A DNA stretch of 32,981 nt from Lysobacterales bacterium (GCA_026996795.1 JALWKC010000266.1:1-32981); one strand, 5' to 3'. Numbered from the stretch's first letter, positions 7,643 to 19,131 are shown. Notes: generated from the sequence alone by a model not told the origin. A program made the numbers and translations.

Positions 7643-7740
7643 TTAGGCAGCGGACTTTCCGCCCCGTTAGTCTCAACAGGAGACGGGTTCACCGGGCTGG
7701 AAATGTCCTTTGTTTGATGTGTGCGAACGGGTTTTGTCAT
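7643..7740 (-). pseudogene. Detached 5' end of the ydbS-like gene
   Basis: The minus-strand frame from the ATG at 7740 reads MTKPVRTHQTK through to SPLPK at the target duplication, a 33-residue polar, proline- and serine-rich N-terminus. It then runs into the family B element and ends at a stop at 7552. At the base level the codons CTG CCT AA join the post-element codons A GGC GTC without a frame change, so this piece and the frame at 7013-7482 were one gene. If translated now it would give a 63-residue truncated peptide with an element-encoded tail. Confidence 0.8.
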
Positions 7741-7802
7741 GGCTGGATTATAGGCTGAAACTGCTGCCTGTTGCATGTGCCCAAAGTACTGAACCCCTGA
7801 GC

Positions 7803-7841
7803 TATTAACCTGGCATCAATATAGGTGATGCCAGATTAATA
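7803..7841. mobile_element. Minimal family A element (terminal repeats only)
   Basis: TATTAACCTGGCATCA and TGATGCCAGATTAATA flank a 7-base loop (ATATAGG), giving a 16-bp stem with one mismatch. This equals the outer ends of the 285-bp family A element with the whole interior missing. The mutY stop codon (TAA at 7836-7838) lies inside it. It could act as a 3' hairpin or terminator for mutY, though no U-tract follows in either direction. Confidence 0.8.
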
Positions 7842-8960
7842 ACTGCGCCCAAGCCGCGCCGGGTCCGGGTCAGGTCTCAAGCCCACCTGCTGCAGCAGCT
7901 TTTGCAACGCGCGCGGGTGGGCGTACTGCGTCAGTTCTGCCACATTCACCCAGCGGCCGCGTATCGCGTCAGCCTGGTCATTTAGTTCTGGCCGCGTGGC
8001 ACAGCGCAGGACGCGCGGTTTCAGCACCAACTGCCGGTGAGTGAGCACGTGGGTGATGGGCTCGCCCGCATGGCCCTGGGGCAAACCGGTCGCTTTCCAC
8101 CAGTCAGCAAGCTGACTGGCCGATTCAAACACTGGCACAAACCACAGTCCCGGCCAGATGCCGTGACCACTGCGCTGACACAGGAACACCGCCGGTGTCG
8201 ACTGATGATCATGAATCAACAGGGCCAGCGGCATGCTGACCCGTGGGGAACCGGCTTTTTGACGGCGTTGTGGCAATTCCGACACGCGCTTGTGCTGCAG
8301 GGCCTGACAGGTGTCGCTGACCGGGCACTCATCACAACGCGGCCCAGAACGCCGGCAGACGTTGGCGCCCAGGTCCATCAAGGCCTGATTGTAATGAGCA
8401 AAACCGGTTTCCGGCAGGTGCTTTTCGGCCAGGGCCCACAGGCGTTTCTGCACCGCGCTGCGGTTGGTGTCGCCTTCTACCAGAAAGTGGCGCGCAAACA
8501 GGCGTTTGACATTGCCGTCCAGAATCGGCTGGGCGCTCTGACCGGTCAGCGAAAGAATGGCGCCAGCAGTGGAACGGCCAATGCCCGGCAAGGCAAGCAG
8601 TGCCTCCAGCGTGTGGGGCAACTGGCCGCCATGCCGGCTCAGACACAAGCCAGCGGCCCGATGCAGGTGGCGGGCGCGATTATAGTAACCCAGCCCCGAC
8701 CACAGCGCCAGCACCTCGTCTTCGCGGGCCTGAGCCAGTGCCGCGAGGGTGGGAAACCGCGCCATAAAGCGGGCGTAATAGTCCAGCACTTTGGCCACCT
8801 GGGTCTGCTGCAGCATGATCTCCGACACCCACACGGCGTAGGGATCGGCCACCTGCCACGGCAAATCCCTTCGCCCATGGCGGGAAAACCACTGGATGAC
8901 TCTGGCGCTAAAAGACGGCACGACTGGTTTATGCAAGAGGGACTGACCCGGGGCTCGCAA
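7836..8960 (-). CDS. mutY: Adenine DNA glycosylase MutY
   Basis: MutY removes adenine mispaired with 8-oxoguanine. The 374-residue product shows the catalytic glutamate E47 in SEIMLQQTQV, the helix-hairpin-helix LPGIGRSTAG (124-133), the catalytic aspartate D148 in ILDGNVKR, a [4Fe-4S] site of the C-x6-C-x2-C-x5-C type (C202, C209, C212, C218), and a C-terminal NUDIX-like 8-oxoG recognition domain (about 240-350). The start is uncertain: the TTG at 8960 lies one base after the ftsY stop and follows GGA at 5 bp, while the GTG at 8921 would match the E. coli length better. The stop codon lies within a minimal family A element. It is probably co-transcribed with ftsY. Confidence 0.95.
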   Translation of the reverse strand: MRAPGQSLLHKPVVPSFSARVIQWFSRHGRRDLPWQVADPYAVWVSEIMLQQTQVAKVLDYYARFMARFPTLAALAQAREDEVLALWSGLGYYNRARHLHRAAGLCLSRHGGQLPHTLEALLALPGIGRSTAGAILSLTGQSAQPILDGNVKRLFARHFLVEGDTNRSAVQKRLWALAEKHLPETGFAHYNQALMDLGANVCRRSGPRCDECPVSDTCQALQHKRVSELPQRRQKAGSPRVSMPLALLIHDHQSTPAVFLCQRSGHGIWPGLWFVPVFESASQLADWWKATGLPQGHAGEPITHVLTHRQLVLKPRVLRCATRPELNDQADAIRGRWVNVAELTQYAHPRALQKLLQQVGLRPDPDPARLGRSY

Positions 8961-8961
8961 C

Positions 8962-10140
8962 CTATTCCATCAACGCGGCGACAAATTCATCGGCCCGGTA
9001 GGGTTTGAGGTCGGAGGATTTTTCACCCACGCCGATAAAGCGCACCGGCAAGCCGAACTCCCGCGCCAGGTTAAACAGCACGCCGCCCTTGGCCGTGCCG
9101 TCCAGTTTGGTCACGGCAATGCCGGTCAGGTTAACCGCCTTGTTGAACTCGCGCACCTGGGCAATGGCGTTCTGGCCGGTGCCGCCGTCCACCACAATCA
9201 GGGTTTCGTGGGGCGCGTCGGGGTCGGCTTTTTTCATCACGCGGTTGATTTTTTCCAGCTCCTGCATGAGGTTGGACTGGGTATGCAAACGGCCGGCGGT
9301 GTCGGCAATCAACACATCAATGCCTTTGGCTTTGGCCGAGGACATGGCATCGAAAATCACCGAGGCCGAATCGGCGCCAGTGGCCTGGGCCACCACCGGA
9401 ATGCCTTCGCGCTCGCCCCAAGTTTTCAGCTGTTCCACGGCCGCGGCACGGAAGGTGTCGCCAGCGGCCAGCATGACCGATTTGCCTTCTTCGCGATAAC
9501 GCCGCGCCAGTTTGGCGATGGTGGTGGTTTTGCCCACGCCATTGACGCCGGTAACCAGAATCACAAAGGGTTTCTTGTCAGCATCAATGACCAGCGGTTT
9601 TTCCACCCGGCTGGCCAGCTCCTGCAGGTGTTCACGCACCGCGCCCATGACCGCTTGCGGGTCATCCAGCTGACGGCGTTTGACGGATTTGGCCACCTTG
9701 TCCACAATTTCCATAGTGGCCGTGGCGCCCACGTCCGCCATCAGCAAGGTGGTTTCAATGTCTTCCAGCAAGTCCTGGTCAATTTTCTTGCGCACCGAAA
9801 GCAGCTGTTTGAGTTTTTTGCCAAACCCGGCCCGGGGCTTGTCCAGCTTGTGCTCCAGGGCCTCATCCGTGGCAGGCTGTTGCACACTGACTGGCTGGTT
9901 TTCCGGCGGATTAGCGGTTTGAACGCTAGAGGGAAAAGCCGGCTGGCTGGCTGGGGTGGTTGAATCTGGCGCCGGTGCGACGGAGGGCTGAGCGCCTGCA
10001 GTGCGGGCGGTCGATTCGGCCTGCTGATCCGCTTGCATGGCGGTTTCGGCAGTGGTCTGGCCGCTGTTTTTATCGATATTTTTATCGATGTGTTTGTCGA
10101 CGCTGGGGGCGGCTTTCTTTTTCTTGAGGAACTTAAACAT
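8962..10140 (-). CDS. ftsY: Signal recognition particle receptor FtsY
   Basis: FtsY is the SRP receptor GTPase that brings ribosome-nascent chain complexes to the SecYEG translocon. The 392-residue product begins with a basic membrane-targeting stretch (MFKFLKKKK), then a low-complexity A domain (about 10-105) with short DKHIDKNIDKN repeats and many Q, P, T and A. The NG domain follows: helical N region (about 105-185), P-loop GVNGVGKTT, DTFRAAAVEQL, DTAGR, the TKLDGTAKGG motif and the GVGEKSSDL end. It lies divergent from rsmD, the same arrangement as in E. coli. The downstream neighbour here is mutY instead of ftsEX. Confidence 0.97.
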   Translation of the reverse strand: MFKFLKKKKAAPSVDKHIDKNIDKNSGQTTAETAMQADQQAESTARTAGAQPSVAPAPDSTTPASQPAFPSSVQTANPPENQPVSVQQPATDEALEHKLDKPRAGFGKKLKQLLSVRKKIDQDLLEDIETTLLMADVGATATMEIVDKVAKSVKRRQLDDPQAVMGAVREHLQELASRVEKPLVIDADKKPFVILVTGVNGVGKTTTIAKLARRYREEGKSVMLAAGDTFRAAAVEQLKTWGEREGIPVVAQATGADSASVIFDAMSSAKAKGIDVLIADTAGRLHTQSNLMQELEKINRVMKKADPDAPHETLIVVDGGTGQNAIAQVREFNKAVNLTGIAVTKLDGTAKGGVLFNLAREFGLPVRFIGVGEKSSDLKPYRADEFVAALME

Positions 10141-10144
10141 TTAA

Positions 10145-10174
10145 TTCACGTCCGTAAAAGAGACTTGCTACAAT
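10145..10174 (+). promoter_or_regulatory. Possible promoter of rsmD-coaD-ferredoxin-ggt
   Basis: TTCACG (10145-10150) and TACAAT (10169-10174) are separated by 18 bp on the + strand, in the gap between ftsY and rsmD, about 100 bp before the rsmD ATG. The -10 is good and the -35 moderate. Assigned from hexamers only. Confidence 0.4.
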
Positions 10175-10270
10175 AGACAGCTGGCATTGTAATGGTTCCC
10201 GGGCTTTTCCGAAACCCGCACCACGGTTGATTCTCACTGGCTGCAGCCTGCTTCCTGGAACATTTTCTGC

Positions 10271-13314
<3,044 letters not shown>

Positions 13315-13343
13315 GCCCGGCGGCAGCATCAAGACCGGCGTGA

Positions 13344-13349
13344 TAAAAT
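13344..13349 (+). promoter_or_regulatory. Extended -10 box before the MBL-fold gene
   Basis: TGATAAAAT (13341-13349) is an extended -10 element (TG-n-TAAAAT). It ends 5 bp before the ATG at 13355, and no ribosome site is visible, so a leaderless or near-leaderless transcript is possible. Confidence 0.4.
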
Positions 13350-13354
13350 AAACC

Positions 13355-14200
13355 ATGAGACTGATTTCCCTGCTTGGCAATTCCCAGAAACTCGATGGCG
13401 GCGCCATGTTTGGCAACGCGCCCAAGGCGCTGTGGAGCCGCTGGATGCCAGCCGACGAGCTCAACCGCATCGAAATCGCCTGCCGCTGCCTGCTGGTGCA
13501 GGATAATAGCGGCCGCAACGTGCTGCTGGAAACGGGCATCGGTGCTTTTTTCGAACCCAAACTGCGCGAACGCTACGGTGTTTTTCCTTCCGAACACCGC
13601 TTGCTGGCTGAATTGGCCAAAATCGGGCTGGGGCATGAAGATATCGACGCGGTAATTCTCAGCCACCTGCATTTTGACCACGCCGGTGGCTTGCTGAGCC
13701 AATGGCGACAAGACGCCGCGCCAGCACTGCTGTTTCCCAAGGCACGGTATTTTGTCAGCGAAACGCATTGGCAGCGCGCCACCTGCCCACACCCCCGCGA
13801 CCGCGCTTCGTTTCTGCCCGAGCTGAACCGGCAACTGCAAGCGTCCGGCCGGCTCAATCTGGTCACGGATGAATACCATCCATGGCTGGGCAGCGACTAC
13901 CGCTTCGAGCTGACCGATGGCCACACGCCGGGCCTGATGCACACCACGGTGGGCGGGGTGGTGTTCTGTGCCGACCTGATCCCGGGCACGGCCTGGGTGC
14001 ACGTGCCCATTTCCATGGGCTATGACCGTTTTCCTGAATTGCTGATTGACGAAAAAAAGGCTTTCCTGGAAAAACATCAGGCCGCGGGGCACCGGCTTTT
14101 TTATACCCACGACCCCAAGTACGCGGCATCAGAAATCGGTCAGGAAAATGGCCGCTACATGCCGTTGAATCCGCAACCCGAACTTCACCTGGAGGTGTGA
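13355..14200 (+). CDS. Metallo-beta-lactamase-fold hydrolase
   Basis: A 281-residue cytosolic metallo-hydrolase. The zinc motif [10 protein letters not shown] (about 103-112) gives HxHxDH, and the later metal ligands are plausibly the histidine in TDGHTPGLM (about 191), the aspartate in FCADLIPG and the histidine in FYTHDPK. The N-terminal beta sandwich ([17 protein letters not shown]) and the substrate are of the broad MBL family in which lactonases, phosphodiesterases and thioesterases occur, so substrate cannot be assigned. No signal peptide is seen. It is followed after one base by a MAPEG gene whose ribosome site GGAGG lies in its last codons. The pair may concern thiol or lipid detoxification, which is inference. 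Confidence 0.85.
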   Translation: MRLISLLGNSQKLDGGAMFGNAPKALWSRWMPADELNRIEIACRCLLVQDNSGRNVLLETGIGAFFEPKLRERYGVFPSEHRLLAELAKIGLGHEDIDAVILSHLHFDHAGGLLSQWRQDAAPALLFPKARYFVSETHWQRATCPHPRDRASFLPELNRQLQASGRLNLVTDEYHPWLGSDYRFELTDGHTPGLMHTTVGGVVFCADLIPGTAWVHVPISMGYDRFPELLIDEKKAFLEKHQAAGHRLFYTHDPKYAASEIGQENGRYMPLNPQPELHLEV

Positions 14201-14201
14201 C

Positions 14202-14594
14202 ATGCTCGTTCCTGTCACCGCGTTATACGCCGCCTTGCTGGCCCTGCTGTACGTCGCGCTGAGCCTGAAGATTGCCTTTTTCCGCAAAAATCAACGGGTG
14301 GACCTGGGCGATGGTGGCGACAAGCACGCCGCACGCCTGATTCGTGCCCACGGCAATGCCAGTGAATACATTCCCCTGGCCCTGATTCTGATGGGCGTGT
14401 ATGAGCTCAATGGCGGCTCGCCGCTGGCCTTGCACGCTGCCGGGTCGCTGTTTTTCAGTGCCCGGGTGTTGCATGCCGTGGGCCTGACACGCCAGCGCGG
14501 CGCGTCCTTCGGGCGTTTTGTGGGGGCCACCCTGACCTTTGCCGTACTGATCGCCCTGGCCCTGGCCAACCTGCTTCATTCTCACTACTTATAA
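14202..14594 (+). CDS. MAPEG family membrane protein
   Basis: A 130-residue inner-membrane protein with four hydrophobic segments (about 4-24, 54-72, 76-94 and 105-126). The segment RAHGNASEYIPL (about 48-59) is the hallmark RxxxNxxE of the MAPEG superfamily, which in eukaryotes includes microsomal glutathione transferases and leukotriene synthases. Bacterial members such as YecN are of unknown substrate. A GGAGG ribosome site lies 7 bp before the ATG. It follows the MBL-fold gene by one base. Confidence 0.88.
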   Translation: MLVPVTALYAALLALLYVALSLKIAFFRKNQRVDLGDGGDKHAARLIRAHGNASEYIPLALILMGVYELNGGSPLALHAAGSLFFSARVLHAVGLTRQRGASFGRFVGATLTFAVLIALALANLLHSHYL

Positions 14595-14613
14595 TAAACC
14601 TGACCGCTTCCCC

Positions 14614-16272
14614 ATGACTAAAAAAACCTTCTTATCCCTTCTTCTGTGTGCCTTCGGGCTGGCCCTGACAGGCATGGCACTGGCTAAAAAAACCCCGGAA
14701 CCTCATACCACCCCAAAGAAAGTGCAGCCTGAGCCGGAACAGTGGTACCAACAAGGCCAGCAACAGGCGGCCGCCCTGAGCCAGGGCAACCCGTTTCCTG
14801 CCACCGGCAAGAACATCATCCTGTTTATTGGCGATGGCATGAGCATTACCACCCTCACCGCCGCGCGCATTCTGGCCGGTCAGCAAAAAGGCGGTTTTGG
14901 CGAGGAGAGCCAGCTCAGCTTTGAGCGCTTTCCACAAACCGCCTTTGCCAAAACCTACAACACCAACCAGCAAACACCGGATTCCGCCGGTACCATGAGC
15001 GCCATCATGACCGGCATCAAGACCAAGGCCGGCGTGATTGCCATGGACGGACAAGTGCTGCTGGGCGACTGCGATTCCGGCAAAGGTCACGCGGTGCCCA
15101 CCTTGCTGGAACGGGCCGAGACAGCCGGCATGCACACCGGCGTGGTGACCACGGCCCGCCTGACACACGCCACGCCAGCGGCCACCTATGCCCACAGCGT
15201 GATGCGCGACTGGGAAGTGGACAGCAAAATCCCTAAAAAAGAACGCGCCAAAGGCTGCCGGGACATCGCCAGCCAGCTGATTGATTTCCCCTTTGGCGAC
15301 GGCCTGGAAGTGGCACTGGGCGGCGGTCGGTCAAACTTTCTGCCGCGCACCAGCCCCGACCCGGAATACCCGCAAAAGGCCGGCCTGCGACTGGATGGCC
15401 GCGACCTGATGGCCGAGTGGGAAGCGCGCGACCCACACGCTCAGGCGGTGTGGAACAAAAAACAGTTCGACGCCATAAACCCTGAAAAAACCCATCACCT
15501 GCTGGGCCTGTTTGAACCCAGTCACATGCACTTTGAACACGACCGGGGCGAAGATGGCGCCGGCGAACCCGCCTTGCATGAAATGACCGCCAAGGCCCTG
15601 GACATCCTGCAAGCGGGCAACAAGCCGTTTTTCCTGATGGTGGAAGCCGGTCGTATCGACCACGCCCACCACAAGGGCAATGCCTTTCATGCGCTCACCG
15701 ATACCATTGAGCTGGACAAGGCCGTGCAAACTGCCCTGGACAAGGTGAACCTGACCGACACCCTGATTATTGTCACTGCCGACCACTCACACACCTTCAA
15801 CATGGCCGGTTACCCGACGCGCGGCAACCCGATACTGGGCACCGTGGTGCGCAATGACAAGCAGGGCGAACCATCGCACCAGCTAATGAAGGATCAGCAA
15901 GGCAAAGCCTACACCACCTTGGGTTACCAGAACGGCCCAGGCTACGTGAATGGCGATCAACGGCCAGACCTTTCCCACGTGGACACCCAGGCGCATGACT
16001 ACAAACAGGCCGCTGCGGTGCCACTGCATTCAGAAACCCACAGTGGTGAAGACGTGGGTGTGTTTGCCACTGGCGCCGGCAGCCATTCAATACACGGTGT
16101 CTTCGAGCAAAACGTGCTTTTCCACCTGATGCAAAACAGCAATCCCGTCATCAAGGCCATGGACACCAACCTGGAACTGCTGGAAGGCCAGCGCAGCCTG
16201 CCAGCCCTGCGCCAGCTGGACACATTGGTCAAGCATCACCCTGACAAAGCAAAAACCCGTTCACAACCATGA
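14614..16272 (+). CDS. Exported alkaline phosphatase (PhoA family)
   Basis: A periplasmic phosphomonoesterase of 552 residues. It has a signal peptide (about 1-24, ending MALAK). The first metal aspartate is D74 in FIGDGMS, the nucleophile S124 lies in TPDSAGTMSAIMTG, and the metal ligands continue in EAGRIDHAHH, TADHSHTF and the C-terminal HSETHSGEDV. The motif order matches alkaline phosphatases. The active-site context FIGDGMS is that of the broader bacterial family, with residues different from E. coli PhoA outside the metal sites. Its stop overlaps the trmH start in an ATGA. No Pho box was recognised upstream. Confidence 0.92.
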   Translation: MTKKTFLSLLLCAFGLALTGMALAKKTPEPHTTPKKVQPEPEQWYQQGQQQAAALSQGNPFPATGKNIILFIGDGMSITTLTAARILAGQQKGGFGEESQLSFERFPQTAFAKTYNTNQQTPDSAGTMSAIMTGIKTKAGVIAMDGQVLLGDCDSGKGHAVPTLLERAETAGMHTGVVTTARLTHATPAATYAHSVMRDWEVDSKIPKKERAKGCRDIASQLIDFPFGDGLEVALGGGRSNFLPRTSPDPEYPQKAGLRLDGRDLMAEWEARDPHAQAVWNKKQFDAINPEKTHHLLGLFEPSHMHFEHDRGEDGAGEPALHEMTAKALDILQAGNKPFFLMVEAGRIDHAHHKGNAFHALTDTIELDKAVQTALDKVNLTDTLIIVTADHSHTFNMAGYPTRGNPILGTVVRNDKQGEPSHQLMKDQQGKAYTTLGYQNGPGYVNGDQRPDLSHVDTQAHDYKQAAAVPLHSETHSGEDVGVFATGAGSHSIHGVFEQNVLFHLMQNSNPVIKAMDTNLELLEGQRSLPALRQLDTLVKHHPDKAKTRSQP

Positions 16273-16940
16273 CGCCAAAGCGTTTTGCCCGGATTCAGTC
16301 CGTGCTGGCCAAACGCCAGCCGGACCTGACCGTGGTCATGGATGGCGTGCACAAGCCACACAATCTCAACGCCATCATCCGCTCCTGCGATGCGGTGGGC
16401 GTGCTGGAAGCGCATTATGTGCCGGTGCAAGGCGGTTACGAACCGTTGAATCACTACGCCAAAGGCTCGCAGAAATGGGTGAACACCCGTGAACACGCCA
16501 GCTTTCCCGAGGCCGCCAGCGCATTAAAAAAGCAGGGCTACCAGCTACTGGCCGCGCACCTGTCAGAGCAGGCGGTGGACTACCGCAGCGTGGACTATAC
16601 CCAACCCACGGCCATAGTGCTGGGCGAAGAACTCAAGGGGATTTCGACCGAAACCGCGCAGGCTGTGGATGGCCACATTGTCATTCCCATGATGGGCATG
16701 GTGGAATCCCTGAACGTGTCGGTGGCCGCGGCCGTCATCCTGTTTGAAGCGCAAAAACAGCGCCTGGCCAAGGGCCTGTATGATCACTGCCGGCTGGATG
16801 AAGATACGTATCAACGGCTGCTGTTTGAGTGGGCCTGGCCGGATCTGGCCCGGCGCTTTCAGGCCAAAAACCAGCCTTACCCACCCCTGGACGAACAGGG
16901 CAATCTTCTGAATACCCAAACCATCCGCCTGCCAGATTAA
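16269..16940 (+). CDS. trmH: tRNA (guanosine(18)-2'-O)-methyltransferase TrmH
   Basis: TrmH 2'-O-methylates G18 in the D loop of tRNA. The 223-residue SPOUT enzyme starts with RFARIQSVLAKRQPDLTVVM, then the motif 1 region HKPHNLNAIIRSCDAVGV with the catalytic arginine, motif 2 in IVLGEELKGIS, and motif 3 in IPMMGMVESLNVSVAAAVIL, which forms the knotted SAM site. The C-terminal extension (about 175-223) fits TrmH more than TrmL. The start overlaps the phosphatase stop by four bases, so translation is coupled to that unrelated gene. It is convergent with the next gene. Confidence 0.93.
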   Translation: MTPKRFARIQSVLAKRQPDLTVVMDGVHKPHNLNAIIRSCDAVGVLEAHYVPVQGGYEPLNHYAKGSQKWVNTREHASFPEAASALKKQGYQLLAAHLSEQAVDYRSVDYTQPTAIVLGEELKGISTETAQAVDGHIVIPMMGMVESLNVSVAAAVILFEAQKQRLAKGLYDHCRLDEDTYQRLLFEWAWPDLARRFQAKNQPYPPLDEQGNLLNTQTIRLPD

Positions 16941-16971
16941 TTTACCACCCTGCCAAAGCACCAACTCGCAA

Positions 16972-17445
16972 TCACAGTGACCGGCTCGATGATGCCTGAC
17001 GGCGAGACTGCCAGTAAGTACGCAATACATTTTCTGTCAGTCGGTTTGTGTCCGGGTAGGATTGATATTGGGCCAGCACTTTGGCTTTGCTTTCGGCTTC
17101 CAGGCGATCGAAATAGCGCCAGGTGGCACGGCGATTGCGCAACAGCCATTCGTCCAGCGCTTCCACAGTGCTCAATTCCGGTACCTTTTCAGACAGACCA
17201 TCAGCCGCTGGGGCGCCATTAACGGATTTCGGTTTTTTGATTTCTGGTAACGCCGTGCCCTGACTGTACTGGGCGATGGACGCCTTCAGCCCTTGTGCCA
17301 TGGGCAGTTGCTGGGCAGAAACGCTATTGGCACAGATTAACAACAGCGCCCCGACGACCAGGCCGCAACGTTTCGCCTTACCGAAAGGAAGCTGATAACG
17401 CCGTGACACACAAGAATACGAGATGTGAATAGTAGATGATTTCAT
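16972..17445 (-). CDS. Small exported protein of unknown function
   Basis: A 157-residue product not recognised. The start at 17445 is well supported by GGAGGG 6 bp upstream. The first 30 residues are basic with cysteines and are followed by a hydrophobic run (about 28-43, VVGALLLICANSVSAQ) that ends in a good signal-peptidase site (SVSAQQ), so the mature protein would be exported. The mature part has a low-complexity linker (KKPKSVNGAPAADG) and a helical C-terminal region (about 85-145) rich in W, R and E, with DEWLLRNRRATWRYFDRLE. The N-terminal region before the hydrophobic run is unusually long for a signal peptide. It is upstream of no obvious partner and convergent with trmH. Confidence 0.7.
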   Translation of the reverse strand: MKSSTIHISYSCVSRRYQLPFGKAKRCGLVVGALLLICANSVSAQQLPMAQGLKASIAQYSQGTALPEIKKPKSVNGAPAADGLSEKVPELSTVEALDEWLLRNRRATWRYFDRLEAESKAKVLAQYQSYPDTNRLTENVLRTYWQSRRQASSSRSL

Positions 17446-17673
17446 TGGTATCCCTCCCACAGGATTTCAAGATTGGGACTTATTGTGAGGGAGATTCACC
17501 GGCAGGCTCCTCTGAGTTTACATATTTCAACATGGTTGTGACACTGTTTAGCAAAGCGGGGGCAAAAGGGGCGCTTTTAGCGAAAACAGGGAAGCGAGAA
17601 AGCAGACTAGCGGGAAGTGACTGCCAATTTTTGACAAGCAAACCAGAAAAAATGCCAATTTTCGTCAGCCGGT

Positions 17674-19131
17674 TCAATCAAGGGCCAGTTGCGCTTTCCT
17701 GTGCTCGAACCATTGGGCGATACGATCCAGCACGGCCTGTTTGTCTGCCGCTGTGTGTTCCTGCTGCAAGCGGGTCAGTTTTTCCTGCCATTGGCTCAAA
17801 CCTTCGCCGTGCCGGGCCTGCAGGCGCTGTGAGCTTTCGGCAATCCAGCGTTCGGTTTCCTCGCCATTGAGTGTTTCTGGCCAGTTGCGGGCGCGATAGC
17901 GCCACACCAGCTCGTTCCATTTCGGGTCGTCGAAAGCAGCCTCTTGCAGCAAACTTTTCGGTGCGTTCTGGCGCAGGGTTTCAAGCACATGCCTGTCCTT
18001 GTCTGACGGGAAGCCGCCGGCATACAGGGCTTCATCCACATCCGGCTCTTCGTGTTCACGCGGGGCAAACACGTCATTCAGTTTGGCCTGCAGGTCAGGG
18101 GCGTTGCGGATTTTCTCCAGGTTGGTCTTGACGGCCTGCCAGTCCAGTTGCAACCGATCCAGGTCAACGCCCTTAAGAACACTCAGCGGCGCCAGCACCG
18201 GGGACTTATTACTGTGAATGGCTTTCAGCGGCACCCGTTGCCAGCCCTCGGGCATCTCGTTCTGGCGCGTAAACACGCGGTCATGGATGGCATTGGCATC
18301 CAGCGACAGCAAATCGTCCGGATCATGTGTCAGGTCATAGGCAATCACCGCATTGCTGTTGCCCGGCATGGGCGCCAGTGGCAGCATCACCGTCAGGCAA
18401 CCGCGTTTGGCCGGAATTTTGCCCGACACATGCACCACCGGTTGCCGCTGCCGGTAATCCAAAAGCTTGGCCGCTTCGCGTTTATTGCGTAACTTGAGGA
18501 AGAAGTCAAACAGCCGCGGCTGCTCCTGTTTGATCAGACGCGCCAGGGCGATGGTGGCCAGCACATCGGAAACCGCATCGTGCGCGGCTTCGTGCGTGAG
18601 GCCATTGGCCCGGGTCAGGTCTTCCAGCTTGAAACTGGGTTTGCCGTCTTCGTGCTGCGGCCATTGGATGCCTTCTGGCCGCAGGGCATAGGTGGCCCGC
18701 ACCACGTCCAGAATGTCCCAGCGCGAATTGCCGTTTTGCCAGTGCCAGGCGTAGGCATCATGCAGGTTGCGATAGAACAGGAAGCGAATGAATTCGTCAT
18801 CAAAACGGATATTGTTGTAACCGGCAATGCAGGTGCCCGGTTGACTGAATTGCTCATGGATTCGATTGGCAAATTCCGCTTCGCGCAGGCCTTTGGCTTC
18901 GCATTGATCGGGTGTGATGCCGGTCACCAGACAACTTTCCGGGTTTGGCAGGTAATCAAGAACCGGCTGACAAAAAAACTCATCCGGTTCACCGATCACG
19001 TTCAAATCCATGTCAGTGCGCACGCCGGCGAACTGGGCAATGCGATCGATTCGGGTGCCAGTTCCAAAGGTTTCTAGGTCATACCAGTAAAAGGTGGGGC
19101 GATGGGTATCATTTTGGCGTGCAAAGCTCAT
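17674..19131 (-). CDS. sbcB: Exodeoxyribonuclease I
   Basis: Exonuclease I digests single-stranded DNA from 3' to 5' in repair and recombination. The 485-residue product has the DEDDh active site: D18 and E20 in YDLETFG, aspartates in YNNIRFDDEF (about 115-124), and the HEAAHDAVSD region carrying the catalytic His and last Asp. The SH3-like and C-terminal helical regions (about 200-480) follow, giving the usual family length. Its ATG overlaps the stop of the upstream DUF368 gene in an ATGA. About 228 bp lie between its stop and the next gene start, with no recognised gene. Confidence 0.96.
   Translation of the reverse strand: MSFARQNDTHRPTFYWYDLETFGTGTRIDRIAQFAGVRTDMDLNVIGEPDEFFCQPVLDYLPNPESCLVTGITPDQCEAKGLREAEFANRIHEQFSQPGTCIAGYNNIRFDDEFIRFLFYRNLHDAYAWHWQNGNSRWDILDVVRATYALRPEGIQWPQHEDGKPSFKLEDLTRANGLTHEAAHDAVSDVLATIALARLIKQEQPRLFDFFLKLRNKREAAKLLDYRQRQPVVHVSGKIPAKRGCLTVMLPLAPMPGNSNAVIAYDLTHDPDDLLSLDANAIHDRVFTRQNEMPEGWQRVPLKAIHSNKSPVLAPLSVLKGVDLDRLQLDWQAVKTNLEKIRNAPDLQAKLNDVFAPREHEEPDVDEALYAGGFPSDKDRHVLETLRQNAPKSLLQEAAFDDPKWNELVWRYRARNWPETLNGEETERWIAESSQRLQARHGEGLSQWQEKLTRLQQEHTAADKQAVLDRIAQWFEHRKAQLALD

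Noticed and set aside
17446-17673. A gene or RNA in the 228-bp gap before sbcB's stop
   Set aside because: Only weak short frames and no tRNA or strong hairpin were seen; a promoter for the minus-strand unknown gene probably lies here, but no convincing hexamer pair was found.
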